A program made the position numbers and the translations under genes. From Gonatopus flavifemur (Eukaryota > Arthropoda > Insecta > Hymenoptera > Dryinidae), in the NCBI GenBank assembly GCA_018340375.1, contig JAFFJZ010000071.1, positions 186,001-250,000 on the forward strand: a stretch of DNA of 64,000 nucleotides. Reading direction: 5' to 3'. Shown in pieces: positions 34,070 through 45,600 of the stretch (its first letter is position 1; the number at the start of each line of letters is the position of its first letter). The notes beneath the pieces are model-generated. The model was not told where the DNA came from. It searched no databases and worked only from the letters and a program-made list of their open reading frames with translations.

Positions 34070-35248
34070 TCAATATCCGTCATTTCCTTCTTTTTTTAAT
34101 TCATATTTCTCTGATGAGTGAGCATGAAAAATACCTCTTTCAGTATGCGTATCAGGATCCACTAAAAAGAATGTGTTATATGCAATTTTCTTTTTAATAA
34201 GATACGGACCCTCGTATAACTCGAAGAATTTTGAAATTTGTTCCTCGTAAGCGTTGGAAACATTGTTTGCTCGTACGAGAACCATGTCACCTTCTTTGAA
34301 CTCCGTCATATGATGTGCAGCGTCATATTTATCTTTCCAGATTTTTCTTTTTCTTTCCATACGTTCTTCTACTAACTTGAACTTTGCTTCGTGATTTAGG
34401 GGGCTTTGCTGGCTTGGTTGGAATTTGAACCATTTCTCCCAAAATCTTGTCGGTTTTCTTTTCAGATGAAGTTCGATTGGCGTACATTTGGTAGTTCCAT
34501 GATACGTCTCGTTGAGACAATCTTGCATGACGTATACGTGATTCAACCAGGTAGAATGTTTTGATCCGACAAATGAACGGAAAAAACTTCCAAGTTCGCG
34601 GTTCACGCGTCCGACCACGTTTCCTTATGGATGCCGAATGGAAGAGAATACCAATTGAATTTTCTCTTCTTTGAGTTCGGCACCCCATGCTTTCGAGGTG
34701 AACTGTGTGACATGATCGCACTGAATTTTCTGCGGTTTTCCATACTTGGGAATATAATCCTTGGAGATTCTATTAATGGTGACTGAGGTAGTTGGCGATC
34801 GTAATGGATATTGAACAACGAATTCCGTGAACACATCGATAGTTGCCAGAATGTACTTCATTCCTCTTTTAGCAGTTGGTAGAGGACCGTAAAAATCAAT
34901 CGACAAAAGTGCATTCGGACCTCGTGGTATAACATTTTGCATGGGAGTATAAGAATGATGATTTGGAACTTTAGTTCTTTGGCACGTATCACAAACAGAT
35001 GTTATTTTTCGAATTCGATGGTACATTTTGTGAAAAGAGAACTTTTCTTCGAACATTTTACCACATTTTTTTGATCCTATGTGCCCATATGCAACATGAC
35101 ATTCCTCAATGAGAGTGTCATTAACCGACGATGGAATTCTCAGACGATACGCACCATCCTTATGTCTTTTCTGTAACAAATCTTTGTATATCTGATAAGT
35201 TGAGATGTTCTTCATTTTTTCAGTGCTGTTTTGTGATGCTGTTTCCAT
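34070..35248 (-). pseudogene. Integrase, catalytic Glu replaced by Gly
   Basis: The integrase inserts the DNA copy into the genome. 34625-35248 has the HHCC zinc-binding part (CHVAYGHIGSKKC and CDTCQRTK) and the catalytic core: SIDFYGPLPTAKRGMKYI (first Asp) and KIQCDHVTQFTSK (second Asp). An in-frame TAA at 34622-34624 replaces the usual Tyr just before GNVVGRVNREL (34070-34618), where the catalytic Glu of the family is Gly. The C-terminus has EGDMVLVRANNVS and YEGPYLIKKK, the GPY/F-like module. The enzyme would be inactive even without the stop. Confidence 0.88.
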
Positions 35249-35824
35249 CGACTCCAGAGCCTTGTGATCGGTGACTACCTTTATTGTTGCTCCTACGAAG
35301 TACGTTCTGAATCATTGTAGTGACCACATGATAGCAAGCAATTCTTTTTCGGTAGTAAAATAGTTGAGTTCTGGGCGTTTCGAAGTACGACTTGCAAACG
35401 CGATGACCTTTATGCCATCTGTTGTCTCTTGTGATATCGAACTTCCGATAGCGAAATAATTCGCGTCGGTGTGCAGAATATATGGTTGATCTAAATTCAG
35501 AAGTGCCAGCATCATTTCATCTGAGAAGAGGTTTTTTATTTTCTCAGAAGCAATCTGTTCTGGTTCGTTCCATTTCCTTTGATTTCCCTTTGTCAGTAAT
35601 TTGAGTAACGGTTGTATTTCTTGAGCATACTTGCCCGTGAATTTTGGATAGAAATTGAGAGAGCCAAGGAATCCTCGTGGCTGTTGAATATTGCGAGGTC
35701 GAGGAAAGTATTTAATTTTTTCGATTTTCTCAGGATCGACTTTCAAACCTTTACTAGTCAAGATATGACCGAGAAACTTCACCTCTTTCCAGGAGAAATG
35801 AGATTTTCGAAAGTTGATAGTCAT
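35249..35824 (-). pseudogene. RT thumb and RNase H
   Basis: Continues RT in the same frame after one stop. KEVKFLGHILTSKGLKVDPE and GFLGSLNFYPKF are the thumb/connection. RNase H follows with ILHTDANYFAIGSSI (first Asp), AFASRT, TEKELLAIMWSLQ (Glu) and, after an in-frame stop at 35312, KVVTDHKALES (Asp). RNase H degrades the RNA template during replication. Confidence 0.85.
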
Positions 35825-35833
35825 CCCGTGTTG

Positions 35834-36655
35834 TCAAATCCTTTCGAACACCTCTTCCAAATGGCCTAAATGCTCTTCCTCGGTCTTAGAAATGATTAAA
35901 AGGTCGTCAACAAGATTTATAACGAATTCCATCCCTTCGAGAACCTTTTCGAGACCTCGAATCAACGCAGCACTACTTGTTCTGGTACCGAACGGAACTC
36001 GAACAAACTCATAGCATTTACCATTGTATAAAAATGCTGTATATTTTTGTGAGTTTGGATGAAGAGGGATTTGCCAGTAGCTATTGGTGACGTCCAACGT
36101 ACTCATGTATTGTGCGCCGATGCATCTTTGAAATACTTCTTCGATGGTAACAGAACACTCACGATCACCTCGCAAAACACTATTCAATTGTCGAACATTC
36201 ATGCATATTCGGACTCCTCCACTTTTCTTGGTGACGATCACTAAAGGATTAATCAACGGACTCGAGGATCTCTGGATAATTCCTTGATTCAACATTCTAT
36301 CAATTTCTTGTTTCACGCTTTCTCTTTTTGACATAGGAATCGGATACGGTTCACGAAAGAATGGTATATTGGTGGTAACGTGGTACTCGTGCTCATAGCT
36401 ATTCAATTTGCCAGTCCTTCTTGCAAAAATTCCTCTGTACGCTTATATTAAGTGAATCAATTTCTTGCGCGTAACAGACAGTATATGTTGTGTCTCCTTC
36501 GCGGTATTTTCGATATCCTCATTGCTCAGTTCTTCATTGTTCCTCTGCCAGTCGCACGGATTATTTTTTGTTTCTGAATTTTGCGCAACCCCTTGGGTTA
36601 TGTAGAATTTTATTTCGTTTATGAATTCTATTTCCATATCTACAGGGGTATGCAT
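35834..36655 (-). pseudogene. Reverse transcriptase fingers and palm
   Basis: The polymerase of the retrotransposon copies its RNA into DNA. 36443-36655 is the linker after protease; 35834-36406 holds EPYPIPMSKRESVKQEID, PLVIVTKKSGGVRICMNVRQ, MSTLDVTNSYWQIPLHP (first catalytic Asp), FVRVPFGTRTSSAAL and NLVDDLLIISKT, where the usual YxDD is LVDD with both Asp kept. Stops at 36443 and 35834 break the frame. Confidence 0.88.
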
Positions 36656-36721
36656 AATTTTATTGACGAGAGATTCCGACCTGGCGTACTCTGTGGTATC
36701 CAGCTGTACATTCTTTTCCCC

Positions 36722-37108
36722 TCAACGTAATTTTAAAATGTTTCGTTGTAGATCAATTTGAGCTTGTGATTCTCTCAAAAGATCCACTCCTAGGATGCAG
36801 ACTTGGGTTAGTCTTGAAACAATGAGGAAGCTGTGTTGGATAGTAATTTCTTCCACTGAGACAGAGGAAAAGACTTGTTCTTGAATCCTTTTAGGACTTT
36901 CCCCTAATGCACCCACTAAGTAGGTGTTGGTGACCGGTAGTATGGGCCACTGAGATAATAACTGTGTGTTTTCGTTGATAAATTTTCCCGATACGCATGT
37001 GATTTGGCTGCCAGTGTCTACCAATGCCGTGACGGGTATTTTCTCGAAGTTGATTATGATCACTGGGCATTTCTGTAATTCTTTCGTCTCTATATCTTTT
37101 TCTTCCAT
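36722..37108 (-). pseudogene. Aspartic protease domain of pol
   Basis: A retropepsin-like domain that processes the polyproteins. The active-site motif TALVDTGSQITCVSG is at residues 30-44 and the flap and second hydrophobic motif (VCILGVDLLRE) at about 107. The frame ends at TGA before 36722, and reading in the same direction continues in a separate frame into the RT region, so pol is broken here. Confidence 0.85.
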
Positions 37109-37257
37109 TAAAAAATCCTTTGGATCCTCGAAAATTTGATGAGTATAATATTTTATCGATTTAGGTGTTGTAACTTCAGTATTAGAGTTCCTCCAAGTTA
37201 CAACACCGTTTTTCCGTTTTCTGGCAGGGAGTTACATGCTTCTTCTCCTCCTCCCTG

Positions 37258-38664
37258 TTATTGACGAGACGTTACCTCGTTCTCTCCGACTGTAAGAGCA
37301 TGAATATGCGACGAATACGGTTTACGAGGCGTTTGACTGTGAGACGCCGTTGCTACGCCACTTCTTTCATCAATATCACGAGATGAATTTCCATAATTTT
37401 GAGATCTCTCGGGGTTCTTTTGATAACTAGTCATTAGCTGACGCAGAGAGGGTTGCCTATTTTCCAGCTTAGATGTTGTTGACACCCGGTTTGGTACGTT
37501 GTTCCGCCGCTCGACATTTTCATATTGCTTTCTGTTTTCTGAATTACGATTGACTGGTAAACCGTAACTTTTTCTTTGATCATTTCCAGATGTTTGGGGA
37601 CGGTCACCCTGTGTTGAGCGGTCGTGACTGCGAAGGATTTCGAAAAGAAGTTTGAATGAAGTTATTCCACGGGTGATGATGGTACTTTTAATTTCTTCCC
37701 CAAAGTGCATACGGAGATATCGTACGATCTCGCGTTCACTTGGTCGTGGCTGGAGATCTTGAGCCTGATTATAAATCAGAACTGCATAGTCCGCCCTAGA
37801 AGTTTTCCGAGACGAATCGTAGCATCCGGAACGTAGTTTTGACCATACCCCGTGTTGTACTTCACCATTCCAGTGGTTGGACGGAAATTCCTTTTTTATA
37901 TTATCAAATGATGTTTCTTCTCGACGTATAATTTTCCACCAGTCTTTCGCTTGGTCTTCGAAGCATAGTGATAGGAGATGATTCATCTCATGTTCCGGAA
38001 TGTCGTGAGCATTAATATATTCTTCTAGTTTGTGAAGAAAATCAGTCGGGTTTTCCCAGAGATGACCAGAGAGAGTTTGTGGTGGACGACGTGGCTCATT
38101 AGTTTTGACAACTACCGATTGATCACCGACGGAGAGAATGCTGCTTCGCCGATTATTCGAAATCTTTGCTCCTAGTTCAACAATTCGTTTGGCGTGTTTC
38201 GCGGCCAATTCAGCGGTCTTCTTCTGTTCGGCTTGCTCTCATAACAGTTCTTGTATGAGATTGATATTTTCTCGTAATCCTTCTTCCATCGGGAGGCATA
38301 TATCGGCCAATGTTTGGTCGATTTCATTTTCCAGTGATTACATATGTAATTCCAAATATTGGTGAAGTCGATCTATTTCATCAGTGATAGTCTCATGAAT
38401 GGCTTTCTCAAGCTCTTGTCTTTTTCTTTCGCAGATTTTCTCATTGTGATCGATTCGACGAGCAGCGATGCCAAACACGTTTTGATGATTAGTCAGTTGC
38501 TCGATGACCTGACTGATGGAATTCTTTATCTGCTTATTCTGCGTGAATACTTTCTTACGTAGTCTTCGTGGATGTTGTACCAAGGTAGGCATATCAGTGG
38601 CTGAATCGCATCCAACGTCGATTTGTTCAGATTCTTCGTCGAATTCATCGACATTTATTTCCAC
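37258..38664 (-). pseudogene. gag of the 31.5-40.3 kb retrotransposon, two in-frame stops
   Basis: Gag is the structural polyprotein of the element. One frame runs from the ATG at 38664 to TAA before 37258, broken by TAA at 38338-38340 and TGA at 38239-38241. The first 108 residues are acidic and helical. The central part (37258-38208) has a capsid-like stretch (HLWENPTDFLHKLEEYI, LSLCFEDQAKDWWKII, REIVRYLRMHFGEEI), followed by a Ser/Asn/Arg-rich tail. I see no CCHC zinc knuckle. The stops show that the copy cannot make full-length Gag. Confidence 0.82.
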
Positions 38665-38892
38665 CAGACGGTCTGCGTGGTTTCCTTGAATGCGACCTTT
38701 CTTCTAGGGCCCATTTTTATTCGATGATATTGTAGAGAAGGATTATTCACAAGAAGAGAATGACGTATGAACTTATGAACGATCTATGCAACTGGAACTA
38801 TGCAGTGACTATATGGTATCAGAGGTGCGGAAGAAGAAAAATTTTTTCTTTCACTTTAATTTGTCACTCTCACACCTACCCCGAATGCACCT

Positions 38893-38910
38893 GTCCCTGT
38901 TCGGGCGCCA
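38893..38910 (-). promoter_or_regulatory. Primer binding site for tRNA-Lys
   Basis: Minus strand TGGCGCCCGAACAGGGAC, 18 bases, one base inside the 5' LTR. It is complementary to the 3' end of tRNA-Lys, the primer used by many retroelements. Confidence 0.9.
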
Positions 38911-38911
38911 A

Positions 38912-40283
38912 TGAAACACTTTTTATTCCTTGTGTCTGCTAATAGAGATTCATAGACTCGATTCGTGTCTATTTTCATTGCAATAATGGAAAGTTCTCAC
39001 GAATCAAAGATGAACTACATAGCAATTTAATTATTTTGCTAAATAAATGGAGAAGTCGATCTCACTTCATATAAGGCATTGAATATTATGTATCTGGCAA
39101 TGTCTTAATGAAAGGTAGAAATGACTCTAAGAAAAATAGATTTCAAATTATTGAGAAATTATAGGGGTAATGAGGGATTCGGTAGGGACAGGTGGTTGAA
39201 ATACATGTGAAAGTGATATTATGTGAAAGTGCGAAGGATATCGCATTTATTAATCCCTCTGATCTCTACCGATATAGCCTTTGAGCCTACAAAGAAGGAG
39301 AAACAGAAAATAGAACAAAATGTGTAGTCTTGTTTCTCTCTTTTTACCGCGAATAGACGTATTCGAAAAGAAGAACGCTTAATAAGAATAAATCCAAAAA
39401 AGAGACCCACGTAAGTTGCCCCGTAAGTTATGGCAATCCGTAACCGGCTGAGCGTGTGTGTCCTTAGAGGATGACGCGAAGTTGGTTGGTAGGGTTACAA
39501 TCAAGCGAATACTTGATTGTAACTCCCCACTCTTCGATAATTAGACGCTAATTGACTAAGAATGAATTGACATCGATACAAGTTGAATAATGAACTCGAC
39601 GGTGCAGTAGCTGAATTTTATGAAATTAATAAAGGGTTATATTGATTGAAGAATTCGATTTGCATCTCGTTGTCACTGCTATAGTGATAAGTTCTCGCAA
39701 ATCAAATCACGTTTTAACATAAGGAAACTAATGAATTCGATTCACATCTCACTATCATTGCAATAATGATAGGTTCTTGAGAATCGGACTACGAACTTAA
39801 TCGTGTTCCACGTATATTTGAATTGTATCTCGCCAAATCAGCAATTGATTCGGGTTCTTACAATTCAAGTGAGGGGAGCTGAAAAAGAGACTATGAAATT
39901 TCTTCCTCAATTTATAATGTATTCTCATACACCGTAGAGTTCTTTACATGAAAATTTCCCCTCACATATACCCGATGGAATTCAAACTCATCAGCGAGAA
40001 TCTTTACAGACCATGGGCCGCTGCGATTTGTACACCTCATGGGGTAGTGAGCTTCTATGATAAGGAAACGTATTGTGATGCTATTTGACGACACATGGTA
40101 ATTGTTTGTCCGTCGCGATGATAAGTCCGATTTTCTACTTATACATCGTCATACTTCAATTTCGGGTGATTACGTGTAAGAATTGCCAGTAGTCGATGCG
40201 TGGGCGTTGTAACGACACGATTTCCGTTAACTATCCATTATTCTCAATACTATTATTATAGAGAGAGAGATCGTACCGTCACA
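38912..40283 (-). repeat. 5' LTR (right)
   Basis: Plus-strand ends TGAAACACTT and CCGTCACA. It is upstream of gag in the direction of transcription (minus), so it should carry the promoter. Next to it inside lies the primer binding site. Confidence 0.93.
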
Positions 40284-40287
40284 TGTT

Positions 40288-41130
40288 ACACCGGAAAATG
40301 TGAGTGAAGTGTCAAAAATCGTAATGAAAAATCGCAAAGTGAAGGTGCGTGAGATCGCAGAAATGACACAGATATCATCTGGGAGCGTATTTACAATCCT
40401 TCATGAAAAATTGAGCATGGGAAAGGTTTTTTCCAAGTGGGTGCCGCGATTGCTTCCAGTGGAACAAGAACAGCAACGAGCCGACAATTCAGAGAGCTGT
40501 TTATCGCTATTCACTCGCAATAAAAAGGATTTCCTGCGTCGACACGTGACCATGGATGAAACATGGACCCATGATTTCACTCCGGAGTCGAATCGGCAAT
40601 CATCTGAGGGACGCATGGCTGGCGAAAGCCGCTCAAAGCGTTCAAAAACGCCGCAGTCTGCTGGCAAAGTCATGGCGTCTGTGTTTTTGGGATACACATG
40701 GCGTGATTTTCATTGACTACCTGGAAAAAGATGAACCGATCAGCAGTGATGATTATATTGACTTGTTGGTACGTTTGAAGGAGGAGATCGCATCAAAACG
40801 ACCGCACATGAAGAAGAAGAAAATCCTTTTCCACCAAGACAATGCACCATGCCACAAGTCCATGAAAACAATGGCAAAATTCGAGTTGGGCTTTGATTTG
40901 CTTCCCCACCCTCCGTATTCACCAAATTCAGCCCCCAGTGACTACTGGTTCTTTGCTGATCTCAAAAAATGCTCCAAAGAACAAAATTTGGCTCGAATGA
41001 GGAGGTCATTGCCGAAACTGAAGCCTATTTTGAAGCAGAGGATAAATCCCCCTGTGAACATGGTATAGAAATGTTGCAAAGGCGTTGGAAAGATTGTATC
41101 ACTCTAAAAGGAGATTATATTGATGAATAA
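40288..41130 (+). pseudogene. Mariner transposase, 3' fragment with frameshift
   Basis: The first frame (40300-40716) encodes VKVREIAEMTQISSGSVF, KWVPRLLPVEQ and VTMDETWTHDFTPE with the first catalytic Asp. A frameshift near 40620-40690 moves the frame to 40556-41068, which has GVIFIDYLEKDEPISS, LFHQDNAPCHKSMK (second Asp) and PHPPYSPNSAPSDYWFF (third Asp in APSD). A further shift precedes the C-terminal WKDCITLKGDYIDE near 41090-41130. Catalytic residues are all visible but the gene is broken by the insertion and at least two frameshifts. Confidence 0.85.
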
Positions 41131-41192
41131 AAATGACTTTTGAAAAAAAATGTTGTTTTCGTTGTTAGTCTCGGGACTTATTGAACGACCTG

Positions 41193-42436
41193 TTACGAAA
41201 TTGATACAATATCGGTACGATATGGAGACAAAACCGAGACGAGGCGATACTGAGATGATAACATTTTTTCTTCCCTCGTCTTGTCTCGTCTCGTCTTGCG
41301 CGGAGCCCTAATCTATTGCATTTTCTTTTCACGAGAAAGTCATCGCTGTGTTATCCCAGTAACGAAGTTTGTAACATGGAAATTTGATTAAACATTCGTG
41401 AGTATTTGTATGAATAATTGTTTACTATAAAAGTTGTTGACAGACATCATCATTGGAAAGTTGACTTATAAAAAAAGGTGTCACATTGTCATGATTACAT
41501 TATTATCGAAACATGAAATATTTATCATTCATCAGATCTCCATACCCCAACATATTCCGCAAGTTTGCACAATGCATATAGATTCGACAAATAATAAATA
41601 TTTCACTCAGTACATTGGATTTACCATGAAGAGTCAGTTACATGTACAGAGTCAGGCACCTGTGCATCTATTTCACCCTCAGCGGGAACGTTTTCGCTCA
41701 TCTGTGCCAAATTTCGGTATTTTTTCCCTCACTTTCCCCTCTCATTACACGGAGAATAATATGGTCATTCGATGAGTTTGCAGAAATGGGTAGGATAAAT
41801 TTTCCTCTGGATACTGATTTCCTTCCTCTCTGAATTTTCAAAAATGTTCATAACATGTTTAAAACAAACAGAATCCCGATCTCTGCGTGTGAGCATTCCT
41901 GCATCTGAACATTCTTCAAAAGCTGTTTGACATTGCAACAACTGCAGTTCTCTGAATCCTACAGTTGTTTAGAAACATGTTTCTGAATCATTTGAAGACG
42001 GTATAAAGAATGGTAGGCAACCAGTTTTAAGTACTCTGAATATTGTATCTGAAATTTCTCTGAGTTGAGTGGAAAATTGATGAGTGCCTTTTTATATATC
42101 CCCAGATATCTGAATTGTGTAATAGTTTCGTAGCTGAATCAATAATCTACTTTGGAATGCGAGTGAAGCGAGCATATGTAGGCTACGATGTGTTCAACAT
42201 AAGCAAACTGACGGAGGTCGGACTGCTGAGCGGAGCGATGCAGTGAGAGGTCGGAGCCCCTTGGTCCTTTGTGTAGCCGAAATTCTTTCAGTTCAAACGG
42301 AAATGTATACGGTATAAACGCATGAAATTACTTCAAAAGAAAAATCCTTTCGTTCAAATTCGGTGCGAACTCCACACTAGTTTATTGAAGAGTTATTCAA
42401 TAGTTTCAATAATAATAAATTGTTCAACCCTGTTAT
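41193..42436. other. No gene recognised
   Basis: AT-rich intergenic sequence between the split mariner and the DNAH10 terminal exon. 41220-41330 has GAGACGAGG and CTCGTCTTGTCTCGTC words in inverted arrangement. 42170-42260 has GAGTGAAGCGAGC and TGAGCGGAGCGATG words seen in other short elements. Confidence 0.35.
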
Positions 42437-42442
42437 TTTATT
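42437..42442 (-). promoter_or_regulatory. Candidate polyadenylation signal of DNAH10
   Basis: AATAAA on the minus strand, about 48 bases after the DNAH10 stop codon. Position and motif fit a poly(A) signal, but the hexamer is common in AT-rich DNA. Confidence 0.5.
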
Positions 42443-42489
42443 TCATATGAGGTATATACGGCTGAAACAACTTGGGAACATGGAATTTT

Positions 42490-42636
42490 TCAGTCAGTGT
42501 TCAGCACTAAACAAACTCCTTGTAAGACCCAATGTGAAATATGTTCCGTCGTAGCGAGATCCGCTTCGAACACTAGCCCAACGCCCATGGCATTCCGACG
42601 ATTAGTAGTCGTGTATACCGGTGTTTTCACGGTGTT
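42490..42636 (-). CDS. DNAH10: DNAH10 terminal exon with stop codon
   Basis: The acceptor CTTACAG precedes 42636 and TGA lies at 42490-42492. The 48 codons encode [38 protein letters not shown] and the terminal GVCLVLNTD, which matches the known C-terminal end of DNAH10-type chains. It lies 9 kb from the penultimate exon, beyond the retrotransposon, but phases and family sequence join exactly. Confidence 0.92.
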   Translation of the reverse strand, partial: NTVKTPVYTTTNRRNAMGVGLVFEADLATTEHISHWVLQGVCLVLNTD

Positions 42637-45600
42637 CTGTAAGAAGTGAAAATTGAACATGTTATTTCTCAAATTTTATACCAAGTCCTTGTTCTTCATA
42701 TTGCAGAAGTGAATTATATGATTGGGACATACGAAGACAATGACAATGGGACAATGTTGAAAATAAGCAACCAGAAAATTCCGATCATGGGATAGGAAAT
42801 TAATTTCCGATATATGTATATGAAACTTTCCATTTCAACTGAAAATTCCACACTGGAGGGGATTTTTACTATTATTTTCCAGTAAATTTCCGGTGGAATA
42901 CGGAAAATTCCTAACACATGTATGTTTTCATTAATTCTGAATATTTGTGTGAAGTTTTTCATAGAAATTTTTCACAGTGTATGTATAGTGATGGGTGATG
43001 TTGCAGAACATTGATGTTTTCATATCTAATTTTCGTTGGATTTCATAAAATATCGCTGAATGTCTTTTTAGATTGTCGACTCGATCTCTCTACTTCTATT
43101 CTGTTGTTCTGTCTTCCGTCTCGTTGTTAGGTTCCTCACTGATTCTAGTCAGTCTTGTCCTTTTTGTTTGAATTTGTCTACGTATATCGAAAGTATGTTT
43201 TCCGTCTGTAACGCAAAGGGTTTGGAGTTATTTATTCCAATTTATTTTCGGTGGTTTCGGTCTCGTTATTCGTAGAATCTTTTCAGATCTTCGTTGTGTA
43301 TTTTCCCAATAGAGTTTCCCTGTCTATTTATTAATTCGTATACTGGCGGCGAGTATTTTTTTATGATTGTATATGGGCCTGTAGATTTTTCATCTCATTA
43401 ACTTGTTGTCCCTTTCTGTTTCGAAGATAGTGTGTGGTTCAATTTTAATGCTCTATCCCCTATTCTGAATTCTGTGTTCTTCCTGCGTGAATTATAATGG
43501 TGTGTTTTTTTTCCGTTTGGTTCTGACAAGTGTTCTTGTACTCCTTCTTTGATTATTTGTAGGGTTTTTAGTCTGTCTGTCCAGTGATTTATGTCTGTGT
43601 TTTCTATTTCTTGCGAGTTTTCAACGTCGTGTTTCAATGATTGTAGTGGTGTGAGTTCCCTGCCTAGGTTGAGAAATGCTGGTGTGTATTTTGTGGAGCT
43701 GTGTTTGCTCGTGTTGATTGCGAACTGTAAATCTTTTAAGTGTTCGTCCCAGTTTTTGTGGTTACCGTCTCAAAATGTTCTGATCATTGCGTTCATTGAG
43801 TATTGCCTCTTTCCACTGGGGTTGATTGTGGGTGGTATGGGGGGGTTGTCATGTGTTTGATCCCTAGTGTTTCTGTTAGTTTCTTCATTACTTTATTCAC
43901 GAATGGTTGACCGTTATCTGTCACTATTACCCGGGGGGTTCCCCATCTGGATATTAATTGTGTTTCAACTATTTTTTGTACTGTTTCTGCATTGGCTCTC
44001 CTCATGGGGCTATTTCTGTTCATTTTATGTATCAGTCCGTCATGACTAATGTATTGATTTCTGTTTTCGGATGTTGGTTTGGGTCTCATTATATCCATCG
44101 ATACTCCTGTTCAAGGTCCCCCGACGATTCTTTTTCCCATGAGCCCTGCTGGTTTTCGTTGCTCAACCTTAGATTTCTGGCATTTCTGGCATTTCTTCAC
44201 ATATCTCGTCACATTCCCTTAAATTCCTGGCCAAGAGTAGTTTTCTGCTATTATCGCGTATGTTTTCTCGATCCCTAAATGACCTGCCTGTGGGTCATTG
44301 TGATTTTCGATCGAGATTCTCTTTTGTAACCGTTTCGGTACTACTAGTTTCCATGGGTAATTATCTGGCAGTATGTCTGAGTGTAGTGGGTTTGGTCTGT
44401 GGAAGCATAGGTTTTCGTCTTTGATCGTCCAATTCTTGTTTCCGTCCGGGTGTTTCTGTACTTGTTTTTTGTAATTGTACCATGTGTCTGTTGTTTGTGT
44501 CATGTGTGCTGTTTTTTCTGTGTTGTTTTGTCGTGATAGTGCGTCTGGGACGTGGTGTTCTTTTCCTTTCCTATGTATTATTTCGTAATCATGGTGTTGT
44601 AATTCTCATGCCCATCTAGCTAATCCACCTTTTGGGTTTTTCAGGTTATGTAACCATTCCAGCGCAGCGTGATCTGTTATTACCGTAATTTTTTCCCCCT
44701 CTATGTACGGTCTAAACTTTTCTATTGCCCATTTTACTGCTAGGCACCCTTTCTCTATTTTTGAGTAATTCTTTCCCGCGTCGTTCAGTGTTCTGCTCGC
44801 GTACGCTATTACGTGTTCAGTTTTATCGTGTATTTGTGTCATCATTGCTCCCAATCCCATGTTGCTGGCGTCTGTGTGTATGAAAAATGGTTTTGTGAAG
44901 TCCGGTTGTTTTATTTCTTGTAATGCTTTATTCTGTTCCTTTCCCCATTCTTCTTTGCAGTTCCCTTTTGATAATCTGCTTATTGGTTTGGTTTTTGGGC
45001 AAAGTTTGATATGGATCTTCTGTACCATGATGTCATACCCATTCATCTGCGAATCTGTCTGATTGCTTTCGGTTGAGTGTAGTTTGATATTCATTGTATT
45101 TTGTCTGTGTCTATGTGTAATCCGTTTCGGTTTACTATGTATCCTAGGTATTTCACCTGTGTGCATCCAAATTCACATTTTCTCCTGTTTATTGTTAATT
45201 CCGCATTCATGATCTTCTGTAGGGTTGTTCTTAACCAATAAAGGTGTTCTCCTAGGGTTTTTGTTACTATTATTATGTCGTCTAAGTATGGAAATGCGTA
45301 GAGTTCTGAGTCCGGCCCTATTAGTTTGTCCATTAGTCTTTGGAATGTCGCGAATGCGTTCGTCAGTCCGTATGGCATTCTTTTGAATTGGTATAATCCT
45401 TCTCCTGGGACTGTGAATGTTGTCATTTGTCTGCTGTTCTCTTCTAATAATATTTGGAAATATGCTCGGCTCGAATCAATTCTTGATATGTAGTTTGCTG
45501 TGTTCGGTTTGTCTGGTATGTTTGTCATTATTGGTATTGGGTATGCGTCTTTTTTTGTAAGTGAGTTTGGGTATCTGAAGTCGATGCGAAATCTATATGT

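Larger units (their letters stand above)
31501..40283 (-). mobile_element. Gypsy-type LTR retrotransposon (8.8 kb), full length, degraded
   Basis: Two LTRs of 1375 and 1372 bp flank gag, protease, reverse transcriptase, RNase H and integrase ORFs and a third ORF, all read on the minus strand. Flanks CGTT (31497-31500) and TGTT (40284-40287) are a 4-bp target duplication with one change. A primer binding site lies against the right LTR and a G-rich tract (AGGGGGG) against the left. The LTRs have diverged: I count several substitutions per 70 bases plus small indels, so the insertion is old. Gene order protease-RT-RNase H-integrase is that of Ty3/Gypsy elements. Confidence 0.93.
31127..41192 (+). 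mobile_element. Mariner element split by an LTR retrotransposon
   Basis: The left end near 31127 reads TCGTCCAATAAGTCCCGAGAC, and the right end (reversed, from 41192) CAGGTCGTTCAATAAGTCCC, so the terminal repeats match over about 22 bp. The 5' part (31127-31500) and 3' part (40288-41192) rejoin exactly when the retrotransposon and one copy of its 4-bp target duplication are removed: the reading passes from GRSLEAV-like to TPENVSEV-like sequence. It sits next to an AC microsatellite. Confidence 0.88.

Noticed and set aside
40896..40940. Loss of the third catalytic Asp in the split mariner (SPN instead of SPD)
   Set aside because: The catalytic Asp by spacing is the one in APSD, which is present. 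The changed Asp is not catalytic.
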